DNA of 64,000 bases from Rahnella victoriana (GTDB lineage Bacteria; Pseudomonadota; Gammaproteobacteria; Enterobacterales; Enterobacteriaceae): assembly GCF_004330295.1 (NCBI RefSeq), contig NZ_SJOJ01000001.1, positions 310,001 to 374,000 on the forward strand, given 5' to 3'. Positions 7,710-15,580 of this stretch are shown piece after piece; position 1 is the first letter of the stretch, and each line of letters starts with the position of its first letter. The notes beneath the pieces are model-generated. The model was not told where the DNA came from. It ran no database searches and saw nothing but the letters and a program-made list of their open reading frames with translations. The position numbers were made by a program, and so were the translations under genes.

Positions 7710-10700
7710 TTCACTGCCCCCCGTAAATTAGCACCTACGATATACCCGTTATTACCTACAGTGACAGCAATATTGTATCTTTTGCCATTTATCACGGTTT
7801 CATAGATTGGGCGACCAGTGCCAGTCCCTTGATAACCAACTATTTTACCATCAGGCACAGCTTTCATTACCACATCCGGAATACGTGCTTCTGACACACC
7901 TATTTGTGCAAATTGGCTACCATGCTCCTCGACAATATGCTGCAAACCTGCTTTAGAACTACCTTTTTCAAGGAAAATAATTTTCCCGCTGGAATCTTTT
8001 GCCGCACTAACAATGTTTTCAGGTGTAAATTTAATACCCTGAGTTGACATTTCTTTAAACAATGATTTAGTCGTGAAGCTATTTTTTGCTATAAGAACAA
8101 GATCTTTACCCAGTACTCCAAGTGAAGCCACTGCGGCCTGGTTTTCTGGATCTGATATAAACGTCGCAAATTTCGTCCAAGCAGGACTATTAACATCTAT
8201 TTTTTCCAGATCTTGTGCATTCCAGTATTGAACATAGATTTTAGCTTGCTCATCAGTCATCACGTCCGCACCAGGCAAATTTCCTACCCATTCTGGACGC
8301 TGTGCCATTTCCGAACCCATCTCAATGATCGGTTTGTCAACGTTCTGACAAAGCAAAGGATTCTCAGCGCATTTAGGATCGAGGGTTGCACTTTGCTCGT
8401 CACTGACTTTCTTCCACTTATCAATCACTGCCGTACAGTCACCACCGGAAGCTTTGCAACTCTGCATTTCTTTATCAAAAGCGAGTCCTTGATCTGCGCT
8501 TAGATAGTTATTCTCAACCGCAGTCTTCCCTGCAATCCCCGCAGTACCGGCTGCAACAGACGAATTCCCCGCCACGCCGCCTGCCAGTCCTGCGGCCAGC
8601 GTGCTCAAGGCACTCACATTCGCCTTTTGCTCATTCGTCAGGTTTTCCGGTTTTACTCCCGGATACAGCTCTTTCGCAATCAGCTGCGCCGCCAGTTCGC
8701 CGGTCGCCGCACCCGCTGCGCCTCCGGTCACGGAGCCGCCCTGCAGATAGGCAACTACCGCGCCGGCAAGGGCGTGCCCCGTAATATTCTCAGCCTGGTT
8801 AACGTTGCCTTTGGCGTCTGTGGTCGCCGCCTTCACCGCCAGAGACAGATAAGGGGCCAGCCCGCCCGCCAGCGCCTGGCTCATGTCGCCACCGGTTAAG
8901 CCTGCCAGCGCGCCTGATATCGCCGTGCCCGCCGTCCAGAACGGGCTGCCGATGCCGTATTTCTGCTCAGCAGCAACGTTTTCCGGTGAGTTCTCCAGCA
9001 TCTTCTGCTGGTCGGCAGGCGAGGCATTGTTGTACTCCGCCGTGCCTGACAATCTTGCGAGTGCGTCACTTCGTGCATTCACCTGCGCCTGCATGACCAC
9101 ATTCTGCATCGTCTGGACGCCCACCTGGCTGATAGCCTGCGCCACGGCCTGATTTTCTTCTATTTTCTGCTTGTCGAAAATTTTATCGATATGCCCGTTG
9201 GCGTTCTCCGTATCACGGCTCAGCGTACTCACATCCTGCGTTTGCTGGCCGGTATCACGCACCGTAATGCTGCCATCAGCAACCGCTGAACGGGAGGTGC
9301 CCGATGCGCTGCCGCTGGCATTGGTCATCACCGGCAGCACACCCCCTGCATTGTGCCGCACGTCCCCCTGGTCTTTACTGGATGAGAAACCGGCGCTGAC
9401 CCCGACGCTGCTGGCACTGTAGTTTGCCTTGTTCTCGATATCGTCCCAGCCCAGCGTCCCGGTATTCAGGCTGTTATTTGCCGCATCAGCCGTCGAGGCA
9501 ATAACAGCGCCGTTCAGTTGTGTATGGTCACCGACGTAGATGTCATAGCCCTCATTACCGGCAAACAGCCCGCTCTGGTCGCCGACGCTGGCGTATTCAC
9601 TTTGGGTTTTAGACTTGCTCATACTCAGGGAAGCGGAGCCCGTCATCGACCCAAAGGTGAAGCTGAATCCACCGCTGATGCTGTGCTGTTTACTCTGGTA
9701 ATCGTCGGAATCCTGCTGACTGGTGAGCGTCAAATCACGCCCGATATTTGCCGTGATTTTATCGCCCAACGCCTGCGCTCCGGAGAGTACGGTGTCACGC
9801 CCGCTGCTTAACATCAGGTTATCTTTGGCATTTACGCGGGTATTGACGTATTCCGTCGTTTCACCGTCCGAGGAACCTTTCGCAGCATACCCATTACCCT
9901 GTACCCCAATGCCGGTTTCCTTACCCAGTGAGATATGCGCGCCGACACTCCAGCCGTTTGAACTGTCTTTACTCGTCTGTTTGCTGTTATTCGTCGCGGC
10001 CTGCAATAGCAGATCGTTCTGCGCAGCAAGCGTGACTTTATTTCCCGTCACACCGCTGCCGGTGATAGTGATATCACCGCTTTGCCCGTTGGCACCTGTC
10101 GAAACGATGGCAACATTACGTCCACCGGTAATCGTGCTGCCAGTGACCTGATTTTGTTCCAGTTCGGAAGTGGATTTACTTTTACTCGCACCGATATTGA
10201 CCTGCAACTGGACCAGGTTGCCATCCACTTTGCCATTCATCAACTGAGACGCCTGCGTTACGGTCCCGTCCATCGAGGACATCCAGCCCTGCTCCACCGC
10301 CTGCACGCCATACAGTGCTTTCATTCGGCCGTCGCCGGTCTGTGAGGCCTGTTTGGCAATGCTGGTGAGCGACAACAGCGCATCCGTCACCGGGCTCGAC
10401 AGCGAGACCGTCAGGCCGCTTTGTTTCTGCTCGTAGATTTGTTTGCGGGTCAGCATGTCATTGCCGGGGTCCACCGTGACCGAGCCACCAACGATGTTGA
10501 CGTCATTTTTAGCGATCACATCCGAGCCACCGATATGCGCCTGTTCACCGGCAATCAGATTCACGTTGCCGCCGGTGCTGCCCACGGCACTGCTGCTCTG
10601 GCTCTGGGTGGTGCCGTCCTGATTGATTTGCTGGCGCGAGGATTTGCTGCCGAACGTCACGCCCAGACCGCCGCCGCTGAACATGCCGCTGGCTTTGGTC

Positions 10701-11503
10701 TCACTCAGGCGATAACTGGATTGTTCCTCTGTGGCGGCGGTAATGCTGAGGTCTTTCCCCGCCTTCAGCGTCACATCTCCGTCACCGACCACGGACGAGC
10801 CTTTCACCGTCAGGTCTTGCCCGGCAACAATTGACACCTTGTCGCCACTCAGCTGCGAGGCTTTCTCTGTGGTGGCATAGTCCTCTGCAACGGTATGCGT
10901 GGTCGTGCCGGAGAACAGGTGTTTTTTGGTTTTGGTCTTCTCGTCGTAGCTGTACTGGCTTTCCTGCGCGGTGGTGATATTCACGTCGCGACCGGCGTTC
11001 AGGGCCAGGTCGCCGGTGGCCTGTACTTGCGCGGCCTGTGTCGTAATGTCACGCCCGGCGGCAATCGTGGTGCTTCCGCCGCTGACCACCGCTGTCCCTT
11101 CCTGCCCGACATTTTCACGGATACTCACGCTTTTGCTGCCGTGGGTTTCGCTGTAGGTGCTGGTCTGCTGCGCGTTCAGGTTGACGTCGCGACCGGCGCT
11201 GAGTGAGGCGTTGAGGTCGGCGGTCAGCTGCGCCGCCTGCGAGTTAAGGTCGCGACCGGCGCTGAGCGTCAGGTCGCCGCCGCTGCTCACCACCGTGCGG
11301 GTGGCGTTGTTGTCGTCAACCTGGTTTTTACCGCTGCTCTGATGGCTGCTCTGGTCCATCGTGTTGAGGTTGATGTCGTTGGCCGCCGCCAGCGTGGCGT
11401 CCCCTTTGGCGGTGACGGCGCTGCCTGCGTGGTCTCCGGCAGATCTCGAAGACCATTCGTTCAGCAGGATTTTGAGTGCGCCAGCGATGTTTTTTAAAGT
11501 CAA
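7706..11503 (-). CDS. CdiA-type filamentous hemagglutinin/toxin, N-terminally truncated
   Basis: The 1265-residue frame is the C-terminal part of a two-partner secreted adhesin-toxin. Residues about 25-700 are filamentous hemagglutinin repeats (many GRDL, GDVTLKAGKDL and NVNLIAGE units). A pretoxin region follows with the VENN marker at residues 996-999 (8507-8518). The last 265 residues hold an entry region and a toxin domain (GLQHIVEEHG, GTGRPIYETVINGKRYN), which I infer to be an RNase-like fold. The signal peptide and secretion (TPS) domain are missing, and no CdiB transporter is nearby. It is probably an orphan module, silent unless recombined into a full cdiA. The first 20 residues look unrelated and mark a junction. 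Confidence 0.85.
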   Translation of the reverse strand: MTLKNIAGALKILLNEWSSRSAGDHAGSAVTAKGDATLAAANDINLNTMDQSSHQSSGKNQVDDNNATRTVVSSGGDLTLSAGRDLNSQAAQLTADLNASLSAGRDVNLNAQQTSTYSETHGSKSVSIRENVGQEGTAVVSGGSTTIAAGRDITTQAAQVQATGDLALNAGRDVNITTAQESQYSYDEKTKTKKHLFSGTTTHTVAEDYATTEKASQLSGDKVSIVAGQDLTVKGSSVVGDGDVTLKAGKDLSITAATEEQSSYRLSETKASGMFSGGGLGVTFGSKSSRQQINQDGTTQSQSSSAVGSTGGNVNLIAGEQAHIGGSDVIAKNDVNIVGGSVTVDPGNDMLTRKQIYEQKQSGLTVSLSSPVTDALLSLTSIAKQASQTGDGRMKALYGVQAVEQGWMSSMDGTVTQASQLMNGKVDGNLVQLQVNIGASKSKSTSELEQNQVTGSTITGGRNVAIVSTGANGQSGDITITGSGVTGNKVTLAAQNDLLLQAATNNSKQTSKDSSNGWSVGAHISLGKETGIGVQGNGYAAKGSSDGETTEYVNTRVNAKDNLMLSSGRDTVLSGAQALGDKITANIGRDLTLTSQQDSDDYQSKQHSISGGFSFTFGSMTGSASLSMSKSKTQSEYASVGDQSGLFAGNEGYDIYVGDHTQLNGAVIASTADAANNSLNTGTLGWDDIENKANYSASSVGVSAGFSSSKDQGDVRHNAGGVLPVMTNASGSASGTSRSAVADGSITVRDTGQQTQDVSTLSRDTENANGHIDKIFDKQKIEENQAVAQAISQVGVQTMQNVVMQAQVNARSDALARLSGTAEYNNASPADQQKMLENSPENVAAEQKYGIGSPFWTAGTAISGALAGLTGGDMSQALAGGLAPYLSLAVKAATTDAKGNVNQAENITGHALAGAVVAYLQGGSVTGGAAGAATGELAAQLIAKELYPGVKPENLTNEQKANVSALSTLAAGLAGGVAGNSSVAAGTAGIAGKTAVENNYLSADQGLAFDKEMQSCKASGGDCTAVIDKWKKVSDEQSATLDPKCAENPLLCQNVDKPIIEMGSEMAQRPEWVGNLPGADVMTDEQAKIYVQYWNAQDLEKIDVNSPAWTKFATFISDPENQAAVASLGVLGKDLVLIAKNSFTTKSLFKEMSTQGIKFTPENIVSAAKDSSGKIIFLEKGSSKAGLQHIVEEHGSQFAQIGVSEARIPDVVMKAVPDGKIVGYQGTGTGRPIYETVINGKRYNIAVTVGNNGYIVGANLRGAVK

Positions 11504-11663
11504 CGTCTGACGGAGTTTGAAGATTTAATTGGGATGTTGGGATTATGCAGAATTATGGGCAGGGACGTCTATTCAGTGTGCATTTCAAAACGTGGAAGAG
11601 ACGTGTTTTGGGTGTGCTAATATCTCAGGCATCACACCCATGGCAAACATAATTAGGGCAATC

Positions 11664-12212
11664 ATGGACAGCAAGATGCTTAACGAAATAAGTAAATTTC
11701 TAAGTTATATTTTACGTCATAAACCTGACACCATCGGATTGCAACTTGATGTAGAAGGCTGGGCAGATATCAATTCTTTGATTCTCGGCGCGGCGAAAGA
11801 AGGCCGCGTACTTGATCAGGCAATAATTCAGACAGTAGTAAATAGCAGTGATAAGAAACGTTTTACTCTCTCCGAAGATGGCCAGCGTATTCGTGCAGTT
11901 CAGGGACATTCTACACCAGACGTGAACCTTCAACATATGGAGAAAAAACCGCCAGAATTCCTCTACCATGGCACTGCAACACGCTTTTTTGAATCTATTC
12001 TTCAGCAAGGATTGATTGCAGGTTCACGTCACCATGTGCATCTATCACAAGACATAACCACAGCCGTAGCTGTCGGACAGCGATATGGAAAGCCTGCGGT
12101 GCTAAAAGTTGAAGCCCTGCGGATGCACCAACAGGGATTCAACTTTTTTCAGGCTGAGAATGGCGTATGGTTAACGAACCATGTCCCCAATTTTTTCATA
12201 TATCAGGAATAG
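11664..12212 (+). CDS. kptA: RNA 2'-phosphotransferase (KptA/Tpt1 family)
   Basis: The 182-residue protein moves an internal 2'-phosphate from RNA to NAD+, giving ADP-ribose 1'',2''-cyclic phosphate. Key family features are present: SYILRHKP with the Arg-His pair, FTLSEDGQRIRAVQGHS, LYHGTATRF and HHVHLS. The length matches E. coli KptA. The ATG at 11664 is chosen because AGGG lies 6 bases upstream and the family begins here; an open frame extends upstream to 11529 without homology. It is divergent from the truncated cdiA and overlaps the 3' end of the next immunity gene by 10 bases. Its substrate in bacteria without tRNA splicing is unsettled. Confidence 0.9.
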   Translation: MDSKMLNEISKFLSYILRHKPDTIGLQLDVEGWADINSLILGAAKEGRVLDQAIIQTVVNSSDKKRFTLSEDGQRIRAVQGHSTPDVNLQHMEKKPPEFLYHGTATRFFESILQQGLIAGSRHHVHLSQDITTAVAVGQRYGKPAVLKVEALRMHQQGFNFFQAENGVWLTNHVPNFFIYQE

Positions 12213-12637
12213 CCATTGTCTTTGTCTTCGACTTGCTCGGCTTTATAGCGGGAAGACTCTTCTTTGGCAGCACTAAACCATTCAGAGAAACCAGAATAAG
12301 ACAAATTATCCCAAGGACTTAACTTCGGTTTTGAATAATCATAAATCCGGACACCCGTAGTGCCATCCTTACCTCCCCCATCAAAACAAGCAAGAACAAC
12401 CCAGCCATCATTATACAGCCCTGACTCATCTTGAATAATTGCAAAGGGAACCAGGGCAGCCCCCGAAAACTTCAAAAGCATCGAGCTGTAATAAAAAAGA
12501 GATGTCGCCATATCTTTCGATAGAAGCCGCCAAGGCTCTATATCTAAAAACTCATCAGCTAAAACCACATCTAAGTAATCAACAGGGAATTCAAAACTAT
12601 TGGGTAAAATTGGAAGGTCGTACAAAAAAGGCTTCAT
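12203..12637 (-). CDS. Immunity protein candidate, SMI1/KNR4-like
   Basis: The 144-residue acidic protein begins one base into the stop codon of the toxin gene upstream (TAATG at 12635-12639), the usual coupling for a toxin-immunity pair. The order of motifs (PFAIIQDESGLYNDGWVVLA, then FDGGGKDGTTGVRIYDY, then SGFSEWF) resembles SUKH/SMI1-KNR4 immunity proteins. This is a pattern judgement, not a search. Its 3' end overlaps kptA tail to tail. It probably protects against the ParB-like toxin domain encoded next to it. Confidence 0.65.
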   Translation of the reverse strand: MKPFLYDLPILPNSFEFPVDYLDVVLADEFLDIEPWRLLSKDMATSLFYYSSMLLKFSGAALVPFAIIQDESGLYNDGWVVLACFDGGGKDGTTGVRIYDYSKPKLSPWDNLSYSGFSEWFSAAKEESSRYKAEQVEDKDNGYS

Positions 12638-13533
12638 TATTTAGCACCTCCAGAAATACGTGGTGGTTCTGTTGAACCGTAAGGATTAGAAGTAGAAAAC
12701 CCCCCTGACTGTTTGTTTATACGACCAGTAATGGCCTCACCCCAAGTATTAAAATTCTGCCACCCTCTAGCCTCTTGAATAGCTGGCGTCAATGGATCAT
12801 CAAATCCACGGACGCTAGCTTTAACGTCGATCCCCGCCTCTCTGGCCGCGGCAATTCGAGTGTTATCCATGCTAGTCAGCTTGCCATCAGGCATTTTAAC
12901 GACGTCAACTGGATCACCTTTCCAACCATTAGTCCGCATGCTTTGTACCAAATCGTCGTATGTGTAATTTTTACCCGTGTCTCGGTCAGTTTTATTGAAT
13001 GAAAAGCTATTTTGCGAGAACCGAATATCATCCGCCGCATGGAATGTGACACTGCCAGCGCCTTTTGCACCCACATCGGCAGTAACTGACGTCGCTTTTC
13101 CTACTCCGCCAATCCCCGCCGCGCCCACCTGCGTCAGGCCGTAAATCCCTTCCGAGTACTGTGGAGAGACTCCCAACCCTTCCAGCAAATACGCACCGCT
13201 GGTTTTCTGGTTGACACCAGACAGGAAGGTGTTAAAGCCTGCATTAGCCGTATCTATCCCTGAGGCTGCCAGATAACCGCCTGCCAGGCAAGCTACACCC
13301 GCGGTGGTCGTGCATATTGCTGCCCCACCCACCGCCTGGAGTTCCCCGGCGGTAAATTGCGTCAGGCCACCTATACGCGTCCCCACACCGTAGTGGGATA
13401 GCGCATCCCCGGTTTGATCACTAACCGAATACCCGAACATCGGCAAACTGGCGCTGTCGATTTGGAATGGGGTATAGAGAAAGTGCTTGGTCAGGATGGC
13501 GATGTAATCATCGTAGCCAGTGGTCAGCGGCAT
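12637..13533 (-). CDS. Orphan polymorphic toxin C-terminal module with ParB-like nuclease domain
   Basis: The 298-residue frame lacks any signal peptide, repeat region or secretion domain. Residues 40-150 are a Gly/Ala-rich pretoxin-type stretch with hydrophobic segments. Residues about 165-298 form the toxin domain. Its MPDGKLTSMDNTRIAAAREA segment recalls the ParB/sulfiredoxin-fold pattern (DGxxR followed by an AAxxAG helix) seen in several toxin tips. It is followed immediately by an immunity candidate. Near 13530 the frame abuts unrelated phage-like sequence, so the gene was probably cut off from a longer parent (cdiA or Rhs type). Confidence 0.65.
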   Translation of the reverse strand: MPLTTGYDDYIAILTKHFLYTPFQIDSASLPMFGYSVSDQTGDALSHYGVGTRIGGLTQFTAGELQAVGGAAICTTTAGVACLAGGYLAASGIDTANAGFNTFLSGVNQKTSGAYLLEGLGVSPQYSEGIYGLTQVGAAGIGGVGKATSVTADVGAKGAGSVTFHAADDIRFSQNSFSFNKTDRDTGKNYTYDDLVQSMRTNGWKGDPVDVVKMPDGKLTSMDNTRIAAAREAGIDVKASVRGFDDPLTPAIQEARGWQNFNTWGEAITGRINKQSGGFSTSNPYGSTEPPRISGGAK

Positions 13534-13539
13534 GGTGAT

Positions 13540-13719
13540 TACAATGGAATTAATAAGGATTTCTTCCGCCCTATCCGCTCACCTGAAGATGTGGCAAGGG
13601 ATGAGGCTATAGAGCAGATGATTTCAATCTTGAACGAAGGAACATCTACACAAGATGATGCTCGTGATATCTACGACGCCATCTCAGCAGGCAAAATCCC
13701 CGGTGTAAAACTGGAGTAG
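13540..13719 (+). pseudogene. Phage-like small gene, 5' end lost
   Basis: The in-frame segment FRPIRSPEDVARDEAIEQMI, followed by an acidic tail ending GKIPGVKLE, looks like a real short phage-type protein. The upstream part of the frame (13414-13530) only shadows the toxin gene on the other strand. No convincing start codon or ribosome site exists at the transition, so the gene seems beheaded at the island recombination junction. It is followed 2 bases later by another small phage-type gene. The function is unknown. Confidence 0.45.
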
Positions 13720-13721
13720 AC

Positions 13722-13934
13722 ATGACCGAGGCAGAAAGAAACGCCCTGCGCTCCGCTGCGCGAAGATGTAGCGACGAACTCCACTCAGCAATAGCAGCAA
13801 ATCCCAAAGCACCCTTCGACACCCTATCCGGTCCCATCATTAAAAAACACCATCAGCCGATTTCTCCCGCATACAGCCTGGCTCTGTTCATGTGGACTAT
13901 TGGCTGCATCAATGGTCAGTTTGAAGAGAGGTAA
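13722..13934 (+). CDS. Small phage-type hypothetical protein, 70 aa
   Basis: This compact frame lies between two same-strand genes with gaps of 2 bases on each side, a typical tight phage arrangement. It begins MTEAERNALRSAARRCSDEL and ends with a hydrophobic segment containing SLALFMWTIGCING. I do not recognise a family. It probably belongs to the integration-excision block read toward the integrase. Confidence 0.5.
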   Translation: MTEAERNALRSAARRCSDELHSAIAANPKAPFDTLSGPIIKKHHQPISPAYSLALFMWTIGCINGQFEER

Positions 13935-13936
13935 GC

Positions 13937-14302
13937 ATGGCAGATATCCGCATGGATGATGTGCTATTCGACCTGCCTGAAGCATCAGCGTTTCTCAAGA
14001 AATCCCCCCGCACCGTTCGCCAGTTAATTAAGGCTGGAAAGCTCATGGCCGGCAAGTCCGGAGCAAATGGTGGAGGGCGATTCGAAATCCTGAAGTCAGC
14101 ATGTCTTGAATATATCCACAATCAGCAACACAATCAGGCCGTGAATGCAGGAGCCAGCCATACAGAGAGGAATACTGCATGGGGCTCAAACAAAGGTACG
14201 GCAACTGGTACTGTGATTTCGTTCGCCCGAACGGCGAAAGAGTTAGACGCGGCCTTGGCACGTCAGACAAGAAGCAAGCGCAGGAGCTCTTCGATCAGCT
14301 AA
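13937..14302 (+). CDS. Helix-turn-helix protein of excisionase/AlpA type
   Basis: Residues 8-60 show a MerR/excisionase-type helix-turn-helix: DLPEASAFLKKSPRTVRQLI, then a GGGRFEILKSACLEYI wing. Such small proteins bend DNA and direct excision by a tyrosine integrase, or activate int. The gene lies directly upstream of int, and its last 124 bases overlap the integrase start. The region after residue 80 may not matter, since it is read in a frame shared with the integrase coding sequence. GAGAGG precedes the ATG. Confidence 0.7.
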   Translation: MADIRMDDVLFDLPEASAFLKKSPRTVRQLIKAGKLMAGKSGANGGGRFEILKSACLEYIHNQQHNQAVNAGASHTERNTAWGSNKGTATGTVISFARTAKELDAALARQTRSKRRSSSIS

Positions 14303-15342
14303 AGGCCGAAGCATGGAGAGTCGATAAGCTCGGTGAGATAGCCGAGCACACATTTGATGAAACTTGCCTGCGCTGGCTGACGGAAAAGGAACATAAGCGA
14401 TCACTGGACGATGACAGGGCGAAGATTGAATTCTTCCTGGGTCATTTCTCCGGAAAGCCGCTATCCAGCATTACTGAGGATAAGGTGATGAAAGCGGTGG
14501 CAAGGATGCCTAACAGGAAGCACAAGCAGATATGGGAATCGCGCAGGGATGCAGCTCTGAGGAAAGGTAAGCCAGTCCCTGAGTACAAAGAGAAGATGAT
14601 TTCAGCGGCCACGCGCAGCCAATACCTTTCATTCATTCGCGGATTATTTCGGATCGCCGCCGATGAATGGAAGTGGCTAAGCAAGGCACCTGTCATCAAG
14701 ACGAGAAAGCCAATCTCCCGCCGCGTCAAATGGCTGACACGCGAAGAAGCATTAACGCTCATAGAATGCATGCCGGACAGCTTCAAACCGATTGTGATCT
14801 TCGCGCTGGCAACTGGACTGCGCAGGTCTAACATTTTGGATTTGGAATGGTCGCAGATTGATATGCAGAGGAAGGTTGCATGGATACATCCGGAGAACGC
14901 CAAAGCGGGCAAGGCTATTGGCGTCGCACTGAATGATACCGCATGCAAAGTTCTGAAAGAGCAGATTGGTCGTCACAACAAGTTCGTGTTTGTCCATAAC
15001 TCAGCATGGCACCGCGCTGATGGAACAAAGACTGCTGAGGTGAGAAAGATGCGCGTTGATGATAACACGGCTTGGAGGACTGGTTTAAAGCGGGCAGGAA
15101 TTACAGATTTCCGTTTCCACGACCTGAGGCACACTTGGGCAAGCTGGCTAGTTCAGGCCGGAGTGCCACTTTCTGCATTGCAGGAAATGGGAGGCTGGGA
15201 ATCTATCGAAATGGTACGCAGGTATGCACACCTGTCACCAAATCACCTGACCGAGCACGCACGCAAAATCGATGACGTTATGGCGATTCATGTCACTAAT
15301 CTGGCACTTTTGGATTTTGATGGTGAAGTGAAGAAGGCTTAA
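14179..15342 (+). CDS. Tyrosine site-specific recombinase (phage integrase)
   Basis: The 387-residue protein has an N-terminal arm-binding and core-binding part and a C-terminal catalytic domain. The active residues can be followed: Arg about 215 (ATGLRRSN), His314-x-x-Arg317 in FHDLRHTW, Trp about 340 where many integrases have a second His, and the nucleophile Tyr about 349 in RRYAHLS. It ends 13 bases before the right attachment repeat in the tRNA-Arg gene, the classical position for an integrase that uses that tRNA as its target. The gene appears intact, so excision may still be possible. Confidence 0.93.
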   Translation: MGLKQRYGNWYCDFVRPNGERVRRGLGTSDKKQAQELFDQLKAEAWRVDKLGEIAEHTFDETCLRWLTEKEHKRSLDDDRAKIEFFLGHFSGKPLSSITEDKVMKAVARMPNRKHKQIWESRRDAALRKGKPVPEYKEKMISAATRSQYLSFIRGLFRIAADEWKWLSKAPVIKTRKPISRRVKWLTREEALTLIECMPDSFKPIVIFALATGLRRSNILDLEWSQIDMQRKVAWIHPENAKAGKAIGVALNDTACKVLKEQIGRHNKFVFVHNSAWHRADGTKTAEVRKMRVDDNTAWRTGLKRAGITDFRFHDLRHTWASWLVQAGVPLSALQEMGGWESIEMVRRYAHLSPNHLTEHARKIDDVMAIHVTNLALLDFDGEVKKA

Positions 15343-15355
15343 CCACTTGATTTAT

Positions 15356-15402
15356 AATGGTACGCCCTACAGGGCTCGAACCTGTGACCTACGGCTTAGA
15401 AG
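15356..15402. repeat. Right attachment site (attR) within tRNA-Arg, 47-bp direct repeat
   Basis: This copy is identical to 6385-6431 and overlaps the 3' half of the intact tRNA gene, from the CCA end through the anticodon loop. It restores the tRNA after insertion, so the tRNA should remain functional. Confidence 0.93.
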
Positions 15403-15434
15403 GCCGTTGCTCTATCCAACTGAGCTAAGGGCGC
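15358..15434 (-). tRNA. argU: tRNA-Arg (anticodon UCU)
   Basis: The minus strand reads a complete 77-base tRNA with an encoded CCA. GCGCCCT pairs with AGGGCGT in the acceptor stem (one wobble), and the T arm reads ACAGGTTCGAACCTGT. An ACGGC/GCCGU stem closes the anticodon loop CTTCTAA, giving anticodon TCT. This is the rare-codon AGA tRNA, argU in E. coli, a common insertion site for prophages and islands. The 3' half is supplied by the island's attachment sequence. Confidence 0.95.
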
Positions 15435-15580
15435 ATTGCGTGTCCCTTTCGGGAGCGTTGCGGGTTCGGATTATACGGGCAGACCGGGATGAGTCAATGG
15501 CTTTCGAACTCACTGCTTAATGCCTGAACAATTTGCAGATATTCCCGGGCTGCCTTGCAACGTTATGTGATCAGTATCGG

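Larger units (their letters stand above)
6385..15402. mobile_element. Integrated genomic island in tRNA-Arg(UCU), carrying polymorphic toxin modules
   Basis: A perfect 47-bp direct repeat bounds the segment, and a tyrosine integrase gene lies next to the intact tRNA. Inside are truncated toxin genes with immunity genes, kptA, small phage-like genes beside int, and broken regulators. Base composition in several genes (7413-7709, 11664-13000) is more AT-rich than the flanking chromosome. No structural phage, conjugation or replication genes are seen, so the island probably depends on a helper or is a reduced remnant. The unit length (one repeat plus interior) is 8971 bp. Confidence 0.88.

Noticed and set aside
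8213-11342. Many plus-strand open frames opposite the cdiA-like gene
   Set aside because: They are shadows of a long, biased-composition repeat gene; they have no ribosome sites or recognisable motifs.
7320-13560. CRISPR-like or tandem repeat array inside the island
   Set aside because: The repetitiveness comes from protein-coding filamentous hemagglutinin units with varied DNA sequence, not short identical repeats with spacers.
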